64,000 bases of DNA from Meloidogyne chitwoodi (GCA_015183035.1 JACZZP010000004.1:1302001-1366000); one strand, 5' to 3'. Positions 23,825 through 37,701 are shown, counted from the stretch's first letter. Translations and numbers: made by a program. The notes: a model not told the origin generated them from the letters alone.

Positions 23825-26800
23825 TTAATAATATTTTTGTAATTTATTTCTATTATTATTTTCAATATTTGACATTGGTATTTGTTGAAGTGTTGAAATA
23901 GCTCTTTTACGTTCTTTTTTAGACATAAACAATAATTGTACCTTTACAATAAATTATAAATTATTTATTTAAAAAGAAAAACCTCATCTAAATTAAGACC
24001 CTTTGTTTCTGGAACGACAAAATAAAAAAGTAAAAAAGCTATAGCTGTTAATCCAGCATAAATGAAGAATGCACCTAAATAAAAGGAAAGGAGAAATTTT
24101 AACAAATTTAAAAAATAAATAAATATATATAAATTATTTTTTAACCATATTTTGTAGCTTCTTGTGTTAATGTTAAAAAAGTTAAAGAAACAATTAAATT
24201 ACATTCCCAATTACAAAATGTAGTAAATGAAACACAAGTACTTCTAGCTGAAAAATATAAAGTTAAAAAATTAAAAATTAATTTTTTACCCCAAAGTGGA
24301 TAAAATTCAGCATTAAGTACCCAAGGAAGAGGAGCATAACCTATAGCAAAAGAACATAAAAATATTATCATTAAAAGAATTGGTAATATTGTATATTTTG
24401 TATCTGTATGACAATTATCATTCCTAAAATTATTTACCTATTTTAAATAAAAAATAAATATTTATTAATTACTAGAGCTGTTCCAAGACCAAAAATAACC
24501 AAGACCCAAGACCAAGACTTATAACCAAGACTCAAGACCAAGACCAAAAAAAAACCAAGAAAAACAAGACCAAGACCCAAGACCAAGACTAAAAATATTT
24601 TAATATATACAAAAAATTAAATTCATTAAAATTTATTATAAATCCCCAAAATCATAATTAAAATGTAAGAACAATTGCTGTTTAGCATGAGTGCTACTAA
24701 AAGAAAGCCGTTTTGGCTTGTAAATTTCTCCAAGAATCGAAAATGTTCTTTCACTCTCTACTGTGCTTGGTGGTGAACAAAGAAAAATTTTCGCAAGCTG
24801 TTTAAGTGTTGGGTGTGTTAAGTCTTTCTCCCAAAATTTAATTGGATTATATACCAGCGATTCAAAATGACTCTGAGTTTAATTATTTATTTACACATGA
24901 CAAAATATATTAAGTACCTTTAGAACATGTAAAACCTCGCAAGTTTAGCGCCGCAGGCGAAAATTTGAAAAAATTATTGCATTAGTTGCCAAATATTAAC
25001 CATTTTCAGCGCCGCAGGCAAAAAATTTTTTTAATTTTTAAACCTCTTGCCAAAATTTTTCCCCAAAATTGTGCTTGGTCCCCCTATGGTATCACACCAC
25101 CAAGACCAAGACTTACAAGCCAAGACCCAAGACCAAAAAAAACCAAGAAAACCAAGACCACCAAGACCAAGACCAAGACTCTTGGAACAGCTCTATTAAT
25201 TACCATTCATATTCAATATTATCAACATAATGCAAACTATTTGTGCTATTATTTGTTGAACAAGGTCCTGTTATTGAACGAAAGTTAAAATTATCCTAAA
25301 AATTTATTTAAATATTATAAATTTAATTTAAAAAAACCTTTGGAAGACAAAAACCACCATTAATTCCTTTTTTCTCACAAAATCCACATAATTCATCTGT
25401 TGTACAAAAATCACAATTACTAAAATATAAAATATATTAATAAATATTATAAAATAAAAAATAACCTGTGTGAAATACAACGATTAAATGATTGAATATT
25501 TTGATCAAATAAAGTAATATCATTTTTATTTATTGAAGGAATTGAATTTTTATTTATTAATAAAAATGCTTAAAATAATTAAAAAAATATTTAAAGAATA
25601 AATAAATAAATACCTCCACCCATTAATAAAAGAGAAATAAAAACAGCAAAAATACTAAATAAAAGAAGAAAACGACGGCCAAGTCTTTCAATTAAATAAA
25701 TTGGAATAAATGTAGCGAAAAAATTAACTCCTTGAAATAAAAATAATTATAAAATTTAATTTTAATTAATTAAATATTAGCCTTAATATTTTTTAAAAAT
25801 AAAAATATACCAGCAGTCCCTACAGATATCCAAATAGTATCATGATAATCCTTAACACCGGCCGAACGAATTATTGCACCTGTATAGTACCTGAAATTAT
25901 AAAAAGGTGAAATCATTTTTAAATAATAAATTTAATTTTAATAAAAAAATATAATTTTTTAAAGGCATTTGCTTGATTAATTATTTATTTAAATAATTTA
26001 TTTACCTACATAATTGTATTAATTCCAGATGCCTGTTGAAATGCTTGTAACGCTGCACCTATTAATAAAGATTTTCTTACAGGAGGATCAGAGAAAATAC
26101 GAGTAATTAAATAGCCATCACCTTAAAAAATAATTTAATTAATTAATTATATATTTATTACCATAATTTAATTGGTTTTGTTGTATTTGTTGTTCATGGG
26201 CAAAATGAATTTCATCTAATTCTTTAAAATAAAAATAAAGTATACTAATATATTTTATTTATTAATAAATAAATATAACCATATTTAACCCAATTTTGAT
26301 CTCCATTATAAATTTTTAAAAGAACTTTTTCACATTCATTTTTTAAATTATTTTTATAAAGCCAACGAGGACTTTCAGGTAAAAAAAGAAATCCAATAAA
26401 TTGTAAAATTGAAGGAATTGCAGCAAATCCAAACATTAACCTTTTTTAAAATAAATATTTATTAAATTTTGTAAAATCAAAAAAATTATTTTATTAAAAT
26501 TAAATAAATTAATTTAAATGTTTTATTAAATTTAACCAAAAATTAATAAATTAATTAATTTACCTCCATCCAAAATTTTCTGGATCAATGTAAGAAAATC
26601 CAACAGCAAAAAGGTTTGCTGAAAGTAATCCAAATGTAATCATTAACTGAAAAAATAAACAAAAAATTTAAAAATAAATAAATATTTAATTAATTCTTAC
26701 TTGAAATCCAGTAACAAGTTTTCCTCTAATATGAGCAGGTGAGCATTCCCCAACATATATTGGTACAATCATTGAAGCAAATCCTAAAATTAAATTTTAT

Positions 26801-27408
26801 TTAAAAATATATATTTTAAATAAATACCAATTGCAATTCCTAATAATATTCTACCAATAAGTAAAATCCATTTACTTATTCCAATTGCACAAACAAAAGC
26901 ACCAACAGCAAAAATAATAGTTGATAAAATAATCATCTAATAAAATTAATTTAAAAAATAAATAAAAATATTACCTTTCTTCTTCCATATAAATCTGATG
27001 CCTTTCCCGCAAAAAGAGCACCAATACCGGCCATTCCAGGAGTAATAGAAACTTAAAATTAATATTATTTAATTTAAAAAAATTTTTATTATTTTTAGTT
27101 AAATAATTAAAAAACTATATTTTTATTTTTCTTTAGACCTATAACTTCTTTCCATAAATTTCCCATTGGTTTTAAATCATTATTTTGTGGTACATAAAGC
27201 ATTGCTGCAGAAACAATTCCTGTGTCATATCCAAAAAGAAATCCACCAATTACTGCCATACCTGAAAGCTAAAAAAATTAAATATTAATTTATCAAATAA
27301 TTTATTCATTAAAATTACCAAATAAATAAAATTTCCAAGTTTAGGCTCTTTTTTTGGATGTGAAATAATTTCATTACTACTGCTTTGAAATGTATTAATT
27401 GCTACCAT
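23825..27408 (-). CDS. hmit-1: Proton/myo-inositol cotransporter (SLC2A13/HMIT-like, MFS sugar transporter)
   Basis: This minus-strand gene of about 16 exons starts at 27408. Diagnostic segments in order: [17 protein letters not shown] in TM1, [11 protein letters not shown] after TM2, [43 protein letters not shown], an intracellular linker, [20 protein letters not shown] in TM7, [16 protein letters not shown], and a long extracellular loop with paired cysteines ([14 protein letters not shown]...GGFCLP). The loop is a hallmark of HMIT-type members. The end has [17 protein letters not shown], then (after a 44-bp intron that is otherwise open in frame) [11 protein letters not shown], and [17 protein letters not shown]. 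In C. elegans the homologues import myo-inositol with protons and help osmotic balance. NWECN near TM11 reads slightly unlike the usual NW.FN. A hAT element (24473-25195) sits at the donor of the intron after residues IEYEW. Confidence 0.88.
24465..25203. mobile_element. hAT element remnant, 723 bp, TSD TTAATTAC, on a splice donor
   Basis: The element at 24473-25195 has inverted ends TAGAGCTGTTCCAAGA and exact 8-bp TSDs TTAATTAC (24465-24472, 25196-25203). Just inside both ends lie tandem CCAAGACCAAGAC units. The interior carries the C-terminal hAT transposase coding fragment on the minus strand and a block with GCGCCGCAGGCG that recurs at 59575-59690. The TSD read on the minus strand is GTAATTAA, which is the 5' splice site of the host intron. 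Insertion duplicated the donor rather than destroying it. Confidence 0.9.
24636..24875 (-). pseudogene. hAT transposase C-terminal dimerisation domain fragment
   Basis: The minus frame reads [17 protein letters not shown], then [20 protein letters not shown], directly continuing [14 protein letters not shown], and ends [12 protein letters not shown] with a stop. The pattern P.ST...ER.FS..G.I...+R..L followed by LFL..N is the signature of the hAT family dimerisation region. An intron-like gt...cag (about 24876-24925) precedes it. The BED finger and catalytic DDE regions are missing, so this is a relic kept in a deletion derivative. Confidence 0.85.
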
Positions 27409-29091
27409 ATTTTAATTAAATTCTTAAATTATAATATATTTAAAATATTTAATTTCTTTTTAATTTATTATAATTATTTACTCCATTTATTTAATTTTTT
27501 AAAAATATTAATAAAATCAAAAATTTATTAATAAATAATCCTTTTGTCCTTTTTAAAATAATATTTTTAAGTTTTTATATAAAACAAAAAAGAGAATTGA
27601 TTTTAATTTAATGCGCAAATTTAAAAAAGAAAAGTGATATTTTTTAGAATATTTAATAGGAAAAGAGAAATTAACAAAATAAATTTTTAGAAAATATTAA
27701 AAAAATTGGTGTTCATGTGTAATTCAAACTTTTTATTGTTTGGCGAGTAAAAAAGAGAAAAATAAAAATATTAAAAAGATGTGAGAGTAAAAAGGTTAAA
27801 AATGATTTATGTATTTATTTTTTGTTAAATAATTATATTTATATTTAATTATTTTTAAAATAATTTTTTTATTTAAATTTTATTTAAATTTTATTTAAAA
27901 AATGTTAATTTTCTTTTAAAATTTTCAAATAAATTTTATCCGGAAAAATATTTAAAAGGAATGTAAATATAAATCGATGATTTAATTGCCTTGAATAATA
28001 TTTTTTATTTATGTTTACATTTAAAATTTATTTTTATTCATTGAAAAAACAACTTTATTATTATTAATTTTAATATATTTTTATTAAATAAATAAAAGAT
28101 TGAAATTTATTTTAAAATTTAATAAAATTATTCAGAAAAATATTGAAAAAAGAAATACATAAATAATTAAAATAATTTTTAATTAAATAAACATTTTATA
28201 AAATTTAAATATTAAAATATATCTTTAATTTATTAAATAATTTAAATTAAAATAAAAATATTTAAAAAATCTTTTAATTATTTTTCATTTTTAAATAGAA
28301 ATAGGTAGAAATATTTATATTAAATTAAAAAATAAATACTTATGTGTCTTTTTATTTATTATTTCAAATATTTTTTATTTATTTATGTAAATATATTTGA
28401 GATAAATTTTTTAATTTTTATATTATTTTGTTTTTATTTTTTCAACACATGTAAAATGACTAAAAAAATAAGAATAAATTAATAATGTCCTCTTTAAATA
28501 TAATAATTTAATAATTCCCTATTATTTAATACAAACCACATGTATTATATTTATTTATTTATTTATATAAATATTAGTAAATATTAAATTTAACTAAATA
28601 TGTTAATCGAAAATGAGAATTTAGGAACTCCCTTATGTAATTTTATATAAAAATACATTAATGGATTTTTGATTAAAAAAATATAGGCAAATATTTTTAA
28701 ATAATAAAAAAAATAAAACAATTTTTAAATTAAATTAGTTTTAAAATTTTAAATGTAAATAGGTAATAATAAATATATATTCAACGTATATAACCATTTA
28801 TGGTAACTTAAATTCATACTTGTTCATATATGTACAATCTCTTAGAGTAAATCTATGCAAAAATTTTAATCGTTTTATTTTTAGATGACAAAAATTTTAA
28901 TTAAAAATTTTCGCCTGTATCTTAAAAAAAGTTAATTTTTGTTCTTTCAGCGCCTAACTAAAAAATGGAAAAATACGAATGAACAATAATTGTCTCCCTC
29001 ACTATAAATACAATTGTTATATGAATTAAATATATTTATTTATTTTAATTAATTTATAATTATAAATATTTAATTTAATTAAATATCTCAT
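27409..29091. other. AT-rich intergenic gap
   Basis: About 1.7 kb upstream of the transporter and downstream of the next minus-strand gene. Only A/T tracts are seen, with no gene, RNA or repeat that I can support. Confidence 0.55.
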
Positions 29092-30210
29092 TTAACAATT
29101 TGACAATTCTAATTCTTTAATATTATCCTTTTTTGGAGCAAATGCTACTTTTTGTGAATAATAATCTAACAAAATGCAATAATTATTAAAAGTTTCCAAT
29201 GAAAAATTTAATTCTGTATCCTTCAAATCAGTCATTGAAATTTCACATATATTATCATGCTAAAATTATTAAAATAAATTAACAAAACTTTTTTAAAAAT
29301 TCTATTATTAATTTATAGTAATTATTTTTTAAAGTTTTATTTATATATTTACATATTAATTTAAATTTTTATTAGTTTTTTTTAAAATGGACAGTTCCGG
29401 ATTTTGATTTGTAACTTTTATCAGACCTCAGATTGATGCGGATTTTTTGAGATTAATTAATTCAAAAATATTTAAATAGATTAAATTTAAAAAAATACTT
29501 ACACTATAAAAAGATAAATTTATTGCATTAAAATTAATTGTTATATTAGCATCACTTAATTCTAAACCAATTTGTTTTCTTTCTTTTGTAGTATCATTAC
29601 ATAAACCATCTATATAATAATTATTAATTCCATCATAATGAGCTTCTAAAACTTTAGCAATTTTTGTAATATCTTCAGTATTTCCAAATATACCAAATTG
29701 GTCATATAAATTAAGAAAAATGCTAAAATTACGTCCAATTTTTACAATTGGATAACCTTTATTATCAACAATTCCATCAGCAAATATTTTAAGTTCATAT
29801 AGATCATCCTTTAATTATTTAAATATTATTGTTTTTTAAATAATTTAAAATTTATATATTAATTTAACTATTATTAATTTAAATATATAATTTACTTTAA
29901 ATTCAGCATTAATAGGATTAGTCATTAATTCCATATGACAATATTTATTAAAATATTCTTCTTCATTATAACACATATCCATATGAAAATAAAATGTATC
30001 TTCAATGGTTATTTCATCATTAACTAAAATTGCATAATCTATAAAAAATTCTTCTTCATTTTTATTAATTTTTGAATTTTTCAAAATTTGTCTTTCAATT
30101 GTTTTATTATTATTTTTTAAAAATAATTTTTTTGGAAAAATATTTCTTGATTCAATAAAATAAAAATATAAAAATAAAAAGAAGAAAATAATTATAAATT
30201 TATTAAACAT
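29092..30210 (-). CDS. Secreted protein resembling a degenerate aspartic-protease (A1) chain
   Basis: Exons at about 29895-30210, about 29495-29810 and 29092 to about 29262, minus strand. The N-terminus MFNKFIIIFFFLFLYFYFIE is a signal peptide. The next residues resemble a propeptide, then FFIDYAILVNDEITIEDTFY where an A1 N-lobe would begin. The last third resembles an A1 C-lobe: HYDGINNYYIDGLC (compare G..Y.IDC), a strand pair ITINFNAINLSFYS, and FNNYCILLDYYSQKVAFAPKKD (compare FLR.YC..YD.....VGFA). No DTG or DT(A/S)S motif is visible anywhere, and the chain (about 270 residues) is much shorter than an active protease. I infer a non-catalytic pepsin-like homologue. An unrelated nematode-specific secreted protein is the alternative. 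Confidence 0.45.
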
Positions 30211-33200
30211 TTAATTAATTAATTATTTAATTAATTTAATATTATTAAATATAAATAAAAATATTATTAATTATTGGTACCATTTAAATATTACTAAATT
30301 GAAGTTACAAAATGAATAACAATTCCGGATGTAAAATTAAATAAATTATTTTGTTATCTATTTTCCATTAATTTTTAAGCTAACACCCAAAAAGTCTTTA
30401 TTTAATAATTTATAAATTATATTAATGCCGGAAGTTAATATAATAAATTTTTTAGTTATTTAATTATGATGTCAAATAATTTTGATAAAAATTATAAATA
30501 ATATTAATTTAATTATCTACACTTTTGATTAAGAAGAAATATTTCTATTTTTTGTACTAAATTTAAAAAAACTAAATTTCGAATAAAGACAATATTAATT
30601 TAAATAAAAAATAAATACTTTGCTTACTGAGGATTTACATGCAAAAAAGGCTTGATTGTCTCCATTCATTCGTTGAGTTCCATCAAATTTAGTGGAAGAC
30701 ATGGAAGAATACAATAATGAAGTAATATAACTGACAAAAGATTATTTTTAATTTACATTTTCTTAATTTATAACTTTTAATAAAAAATTGAATCTTTTTT
30801 AATCATCTCCTTATTGTTTTTTTAATTTTCAAAAACTTCAATAAATCTTTATTGTTTGTTTCAATTAAGTAAATATTATTCAAGTAAATATATTCATTGT
30901 TGAATAGCGCAATAAATAAATATAAATTTATATAGAATTGACAAACAAAATATTTTTGTTGGCCAGGGAAGGTTATAAGTAATATAGGAAATATAGGTAG
31001 CTATTTACAAAAATAAATAAATAAATAAATAAATACAATGTAATATTAATTTCATGGTCAATTTACCCTTTGTCTTTTCACCCCGAATATGCCTTTAATT
31101 TAAAAAAATAATAAGTTTATTATATTTGTATAATAATAAACAATTTGATTATTTAATTTTTTAATAAAATTAATAAAAAACTTAAATTATTATTTTTATA
31201 TATTTAAGATTTTTCAAAATTTTATTCTTAATTTAACAATAAAATTAAAATATTTATTATATTATTTATTTTGAATGGTTTAGTTTACTTGAAAATATTT
31301 CTGAGTTTACTATTTCTCGTTTCTAAATGCCTGCTTAAATCAGAATATTAGGATGTTGGATTAATTTCTTCAATTTTTTTGTTGCAAGACATCCGGATAT
31401 AATTCTTACCTAATTCAGACATTGACAAAAACTGGTATTTTAATTATTATTTTAAGTGTTTTTTACTATCGAAAACAGTCGCTGTCTGAAACTATCAGCA
31501 TGGAATTTTAATATTTATACATTTTAATAATTTATTTATTTTAAATAAATTTAATTTTCTTTTTAAAAAAAAATATCCTCCAATTTCAATTATAAATATA
31601 TTTTAAATCTTCCTATTATTTTATTTATTTATATATATAATTCACATTATTTTTAACCGATTATTTTTTACTTTTCTTAAAATCTCAAAAGAATCTCTTT
31701 TTTTAATTTCATTCATAACATTCTTCATTTTTTTCTTTTAATTTTATATTCATCGGTCAATTCTTAGGCGATTATTTTTGTGGCCAATGAAAATGTTATT
31801 CTCTTTTTTTAATAAATATATTATTATTATTTATAATATTAATTTATGAATAATTTTAGACATTTAAAATTGTTTTTATTTTTTTAAAGTATATAATATT
31901 TACCTATTTATATATCAGATATATTTAATTTAAAAAAGGTGGTTGCAAACGTGAAAAATCAAAATAAATTATTCTAAAAAATAATAAAATATTTAATTAA
32001 ATAAATATATTTACTATATGACATTATTATTATTATTTTTAAAATTATAAAGTTTTCTTACCTCAACATGAAAAGTTTTTATTTATTTATTAGCAAAATA
32101 TATATTATTTTACCTATTTTCAATCTTTTCCCTTTCTTTTTTTCTTTTTGTTTAAGATCTCCGGGGAAATTTATTTTTAGTAAAAAATTCTAATTCAAAA
32201 TAATAAGTCAAAAAAACATGTCCATCACCATTTTTTATATTTATGCCTATCAAATATTTGTTTTTATTATTTTCTTAAATACACTTCACAATGATTTCCT
32301 GTGTTTGCGTCTCTCCATTCAATGGTCAAATATTTATGCGCAAGATTGTTTTATTTTTTTTCATGGCCTGTGAAGCGTTGGTCAGTCATCAAAACAATAT
32401 TAAATATTTTATTTAATTCATTTAACGGAACCGGAACATTTTTTTATAATTAGGAATTTAAAGAAAATAATTAAAGCAAAAGGAAGGCCACCAGACATAC
32501 ACACAATATTTGCTTAATCTTGGATTTCTTTTATTTATTTTAATTTCTTTATTAATTATTGAAAACAATTAATTAATCTCTGTTGTTTTTTATTTTTATA
32601 AGTATATATAAAGCCGATTTATTTAATTCTATAATTTTTGTTTTTTAGTTAATAATTTATTAATTGGACTAAATTCTTTTCTTTTTTTTAATATGTCTAA
32701 AAAATGTTTACATTTAAGTATTATTTTTAATATTATAATTTAATTAAATATTAAAAAATTAATAAATTAAAATATTTTAATATAAAATATATTAAAAATA
32801 TTTTATATAAAAAATATTTAAATAAAGATTTTCTAAAAATAAAGAATTTGAGAGATGTTATTTTGTGCTTTTATCTACTAAATAAATCTTTAGCATTTGG
32901 CCAAGAAGAATCTTTATAATAAAAGTATTATATTCATATATTGAGAATTTATGAATTATTTCCAAATAAAAAAAGTTACTTTTTTAAATAAACATACATA
33001 TATATTATGCTTCTTTTTTTTTAATTTATATTAAATATTTATAACGCAGCTGCAAAACAATTTTAACAATTTTTTAAATAAATTTAAAATAAAAAAGGTG
33101 TGAGATATTTATTGCAAACAACATTTTAACATTTTGAAGAAGCAAAAATATCTATGTAGTATTAAACCTTTTCATTTTTAGTTAAAAATTCTATCATCGT

Positions 33201-33635
33201 CTTAATCATCTTATTTAGAATTTTTTGTTTAAATTATACATATAATGAATCGATACATAATGATATTTTATTATTTACTAACTTTATATTATTAAAAAAT
33301 TATTATTTTTGGCTACTGATGAAAATATTTAATTAATTAATTTATTATAATTTTAATTCTAAATATCCTTTTTATATATAACTACATATGTACTACATAT
33401 ATTCTCTTAATTTTTAATATTATTAATATTTCTTTGTTTTATTTATTTTTTATTTAATATTTTCATTTTTCTTCATTAATCATTTTTTTTCTTTAAAAAT
33501 ACCTAAATTATAAAAACAAAATAATAATAATAATGGCCATTAATTAATTATGTATTTTTTAGTTTTTAAATATTTAAAATTAAACTTTAATTAAAACAAC
33601 ATTTAATTTTAAAATAAACAAATATTACTTATTAA
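30211..33635. other. Long AT-rich intergenic region
   Basis: About 3.4 kb with A/T homopolymer runs and an (AAAT)n microsatellite near 31012-31034. A dispersed repeat copy lies at 31378-31460. No coding region is supported. It separates a minus-strand gene from a plus-strand gene, so it should contain both promoters. Confidence 0.55.
31378..31460 (+). repeat. Dispersed repeat copy (TTGTTGCAAGAC...CCGGATATAATTC)
   Basis: About 80 bp containing TTGCAAGACATCCGGATATA, CAGACATTGACAAAAACT and GTATTTTAA recurs in reverse orientation at 62067-62149 with scattered differences. It has no coding content. The class is unknown. Confidence 0.6.
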
Positions 33636-36600
33636 ATGAAAATTAAAAGTTTTAAAATAATTAAAGGTTTGTGTTTTTTTAATTTAAATTAAAAAAAAGA
33701 TAATTTAATTTTTAGTTTATTCTCCAATTTTAATTTTTATAATCTTACAACTTTCTATTGGACTTATTTTGGGTAAATATTTAGAAAATAAATCAGAGAA
33801 AATTTTAACAACAAAAGATAAAAGTTTAAATGTTTTAAAAAATATTTCTGTTTGGTATGATGAACAAAGGAAGGTAAAAATACAAAATATAATTTAATTT
33901 ATTTTATTTTATTAATTTAAGAATAAAAGTTTTGAAAATTATGCAAAAATACAAAATTTTGATACGGAAAGAGAGAAAAGGCAATGTTGTTTTCCAACTC
34001 AATTAGCATGTTGTCAAACACCGGTAAATTAATTAAAATATTATTTTAAAGAATTTAGTTATTTAATTTTACAGTTTAATATTTATTATATATAGATACT
34101 ACAACCTCACCCTCCTTTACTACCTCCACCACCTCCTCCATTAGTACCAATGGCAGCAGCTCCATTTCCATTAGAACTGGCTCCATGCCAATGCGTTACA
34201 CTTAATATTCTAGTAAATTAATTTAAAATAATAAAAACTTTGATATATTAAGTGCTAAAATAATAATTTAATCTTTGATTTAATATTTATTCATGTAGCT
34301 AATTAAAATTTGAATTAAGTAAAATATTAAAAAAATTTTTGGTCCATCATTGTGATTGTAATGGACTTATGCCTCCTACAATTCCTATGCCTCCACCAGA
34401 AATGTTAGCACGTACACAGCCTCTCCGATCACCACTACCACCAAATCTACCGCCATTATTTCCACCTCATTCGCTAGTTTGTCAATGTCCTTTATGGCAG
34501 GAACAGCTTGTAAGTTGTGGATGTCCTCCAATGAATTATCAGGTTAAAATTAATTTTTAAATTAAAAAAAGAGAATAATTAGATTAATTGTGGTCCATTA
34601 TGTCCGCCAATTCCACCTTTAATGCCTCCACCACCTCCTCTAATACCAACAAATATATTGCCACCACCACCAATTCCTCCACCGCCGCCAACATTTCCGC
34701 CACCACCTTCACCGACTCTTGTATTATTTTAATAATGTATAAATAAAATAATTTTATTAATTTACTAATTTTAATTGTTATATTAAAGTTTTTTAAAAAA
34801 ATTTAAATTTTATATTTAGTTGCCACCTCTACCACCGCCGCCTCCTCCACATCCTCCAATTCCTCCTTTATTACCTCCTCCACCGCCAGGACCAGTTCCA
34901 GCACCTTTACCGCCACCTATTGGTCCTTGTATTCCGGTAAATTTATTTATTATTAAAAACATTTAAGAAATATTAAAGGGTTGTCATCCTGCATGTACAA
35001 TCCATTGTATATTTCCACCAGCCGTTCCACCTGTTATGCCACCTCTGCCACCACTTGCTCCTCCATTGTCTCAACCACCACTTCCTTTTCCGCCACCTCC
35101 TCCGCCGATTTGTGCACCGCCATGTATGCCTATTTGTGGACACTTTTGTGTACAGGTCAAAATTTTAAAATATTAAATTATAATAAAACATTTTTGTATT
35201 TATTAAATTATAATTTGTAATTATACGCTATTTTGCCATAAATATTAATTTAGGAAGTTCCGCCAATTGTATTTCCACCTCCACCACCACCGCCGCCTCC
35301 TCCAATTCATATGCAGGTATTTTAAAAATATTTAATGAAACAGAAATTCTATTATTTTATAGCCACCTCCACCGCTACCACCACCTCCACCATGTCCTCC
35401 AATGTGCATGCCTCAAGTAAATTTAGATATTTTTCTAAAACTAAATTTTCTATTTTAGTGTATTCCTCAATGTATGTTTATGTTGCCTCCAAGATTGCCT
35501 CCACCGCCACCTCCACCAATGCTTACACCTCCAATGTATGTTGTGCCTCCGGCACCTCCTCCACCGCCACCAATGGTAAGATATTTTGTTGTAAATGTGA
35601 TTTACTGACAAGATTTACGGAGAAATTTAAAGTTAGTGAACGGAAATTCTAAAAAGATAAAGGCTTCAATTGGAATATCTTAAAAGTTTTTAAGTTTGAA
35701 CTTATATAGAGATACATTACGAGACAATATTATTTATTTTTTTATTTTTTAAGGTATTTATGCAGCCTCCTCCTCCGCCTCCTCCACTTCCGCCACCTCC
35801 ACCATCATTAATGCTTGAATGTTTACCTCCTTGTCAAGTTTGATATTTTTAATTAATCTTCTAATGTTTAATAAATATTTTTAATTTTTTAAATAAATTT
35901 TTATTTTAAATTATAGCCAATGTGTCAACCAACTTGTATCCAACAATTTGCAATTGCTTCTCCACCTCTTCCACCACCACCTCTTCCTCCACCTCCTATT
36001 TTTTCGCCTCCAATTTGTGAACCATGTCCACCGGTTTTAGAATTTATTTACCTAATTTAATTAAAAATAAAAATACTTTTTTAAGCCTTTCTTACATCCA
36101 CCACCTCCTCTAAATTCTCCAGTTGTTTTACAGCCACCAATTTCTCCAATGTGTCCTCCAATGTGTCAACCGGTAATAATTTTTTTAAATATTTTTTAGA
36201 AATATTTTAAAATTTTTGTTACAATTTTAGGAATTATGTATATTGATATTTTTATAATTAATTAATTTTATTTTTATTGTTTATAGTTAATTTTTTCTCC
36301 GTCTTCAATTCATCCACCACCTCCACCTGGAATGCAATTAGTAAATTCATTTTGTATGCAGGTAATTACTTATAATAAATTAATTATTTATTAAATAATT
36401 TAGTTTAAAATTATTTTTGTTATTTCTACAATTTTAGGTCAAATACAAATTATTATATTATTATTTTAGGCATGCTCTCCAATAATGCATCCAGAACCAA
36501 ATATGGTAAAATACTTTAAAATTATTAAGTTCTATACAATTTATCTACATATTTTTAATTAAAAAAAAAGATTGTGCCTGTTCCTCCATCTTTTCCATTT

Positions 36601-37701
36601 CCTCCTCCTGCACCTCCACCAGTTGTTTTAGCTGCTCAACCACCTCCAAATGTATTTTGTGGACCTCCTCCCTGCACTGTAATATTAATTTTAATATTTA
36701 AATCCTTAAATTTATAGCCAATTATGTCAGCAGTACCTTTACCTCCACCACCACCTCCGCCTTTAATGTTTTGTCTTAATATTCCTCATGGTTAAATTAT
36801 TAAGAATAAAATATATTTTTTAAATAAAAATATTATTAAAGTGCCACCTATGCCACCACCATTGTATGACATGCCACCTCCAATACTACCACCGCCCCCA
36901 ACAATGGGTAGATTTTTTAATATTTTTTAACAAATTCAAAAAAATGAAGAACCTTTCTTTAAATGTTTATAAATATATGTAAATATATAATTTTTTAAAT
37001 ATTTTGAATAGATGACTATTACTTATATCTTAATTTTATTTTTAAAATATTAATATTCTCTTATACATTTTTATTATCTAAAATTTTATCAATTAAAAAT
37101 ATATTAAAGGCTGTGTTTGCCCACCCGGTTATGTACCTTGTGCTTCACGCTTTTGCTGTTCACGTAGAAAAAACAGAAATTCATCGATGAAGGAATTTGT
37201 CAAAAATGACAGTTTAAAATTAAATGAAAAGTTCATTTTATTAATAAAATTATATTTTTAATTAATTTTTTAAGTAATATTGACAATGAAAGTAATACTA
37301 AAAAATTACAAAAAATAATTAATAATTCATCAATTAATAATCAAAATAAAACAATTACTACTACAGAAATGCCTAAAATTATAATACAAAGATATAGAAC
37401 AACAAATAATAAAAATATTCAACAAACTGTTACTATTCCTAATCAAATAAATTTACAAAAGGTTAAGTAAATTTATAGAAATAAATTTAAAAAATATATA
37501 TTTAATATAATCTTTTAGACAAATAATATTTTTTTAATATAAAATAAATTTAAGCAATTACTTAATTCAAAAAATAATATAAAAACAAAAAAAGATTATG
37601 AAGAAGAAATATTGCAGAAGCAAAGAAGAATATCTTCAAATAATGATATATTTAATTTACCTTTGTTAAAGTTATTTTATGCTGTTGCTGATGCTGCATA
37701 A
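33636..37701 (+). CDS. Modular proline/cysteine-rich repeat protein with N-terminal membrane segment
   Basis: Exon 1 (33636-33666) and exon 2 (about 33717-33874) give a basic start and one hydrophobic helix (ILIFIILQLSIGLILG), a signal anchor or signal peptide. Exon 3 ends RQCCFPTQLACCQTP. About sixteen short exons follow between 34096 and 36905. Each carries polyproline (PPPPPP) with interspersed Cys-Pro motifs: CDCNGLMPP, VCQCPLWQE, CGCPP, CGPLCPP, CMPICGHFC, CPPMCMPQ, PMCQPTCIQQF, CPPMCQP. Many of those checked begin and end in phase 0, so modules can be gained or lost without a frameshift. The C-terminal part has CVCPPGYVPCASRFCCSRRK (from about 37110), then a hydrophilic Asn/Lys/Thr tail ending FYAVADAA. 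The composition resembles nematode extracellular or cuticle-associated Pro/Cys proteins and the N-terminal arrangement of ground-like (grl) proteins, but I see no ground-like domain. Exon borders are approximate. Confidence 0.65.
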
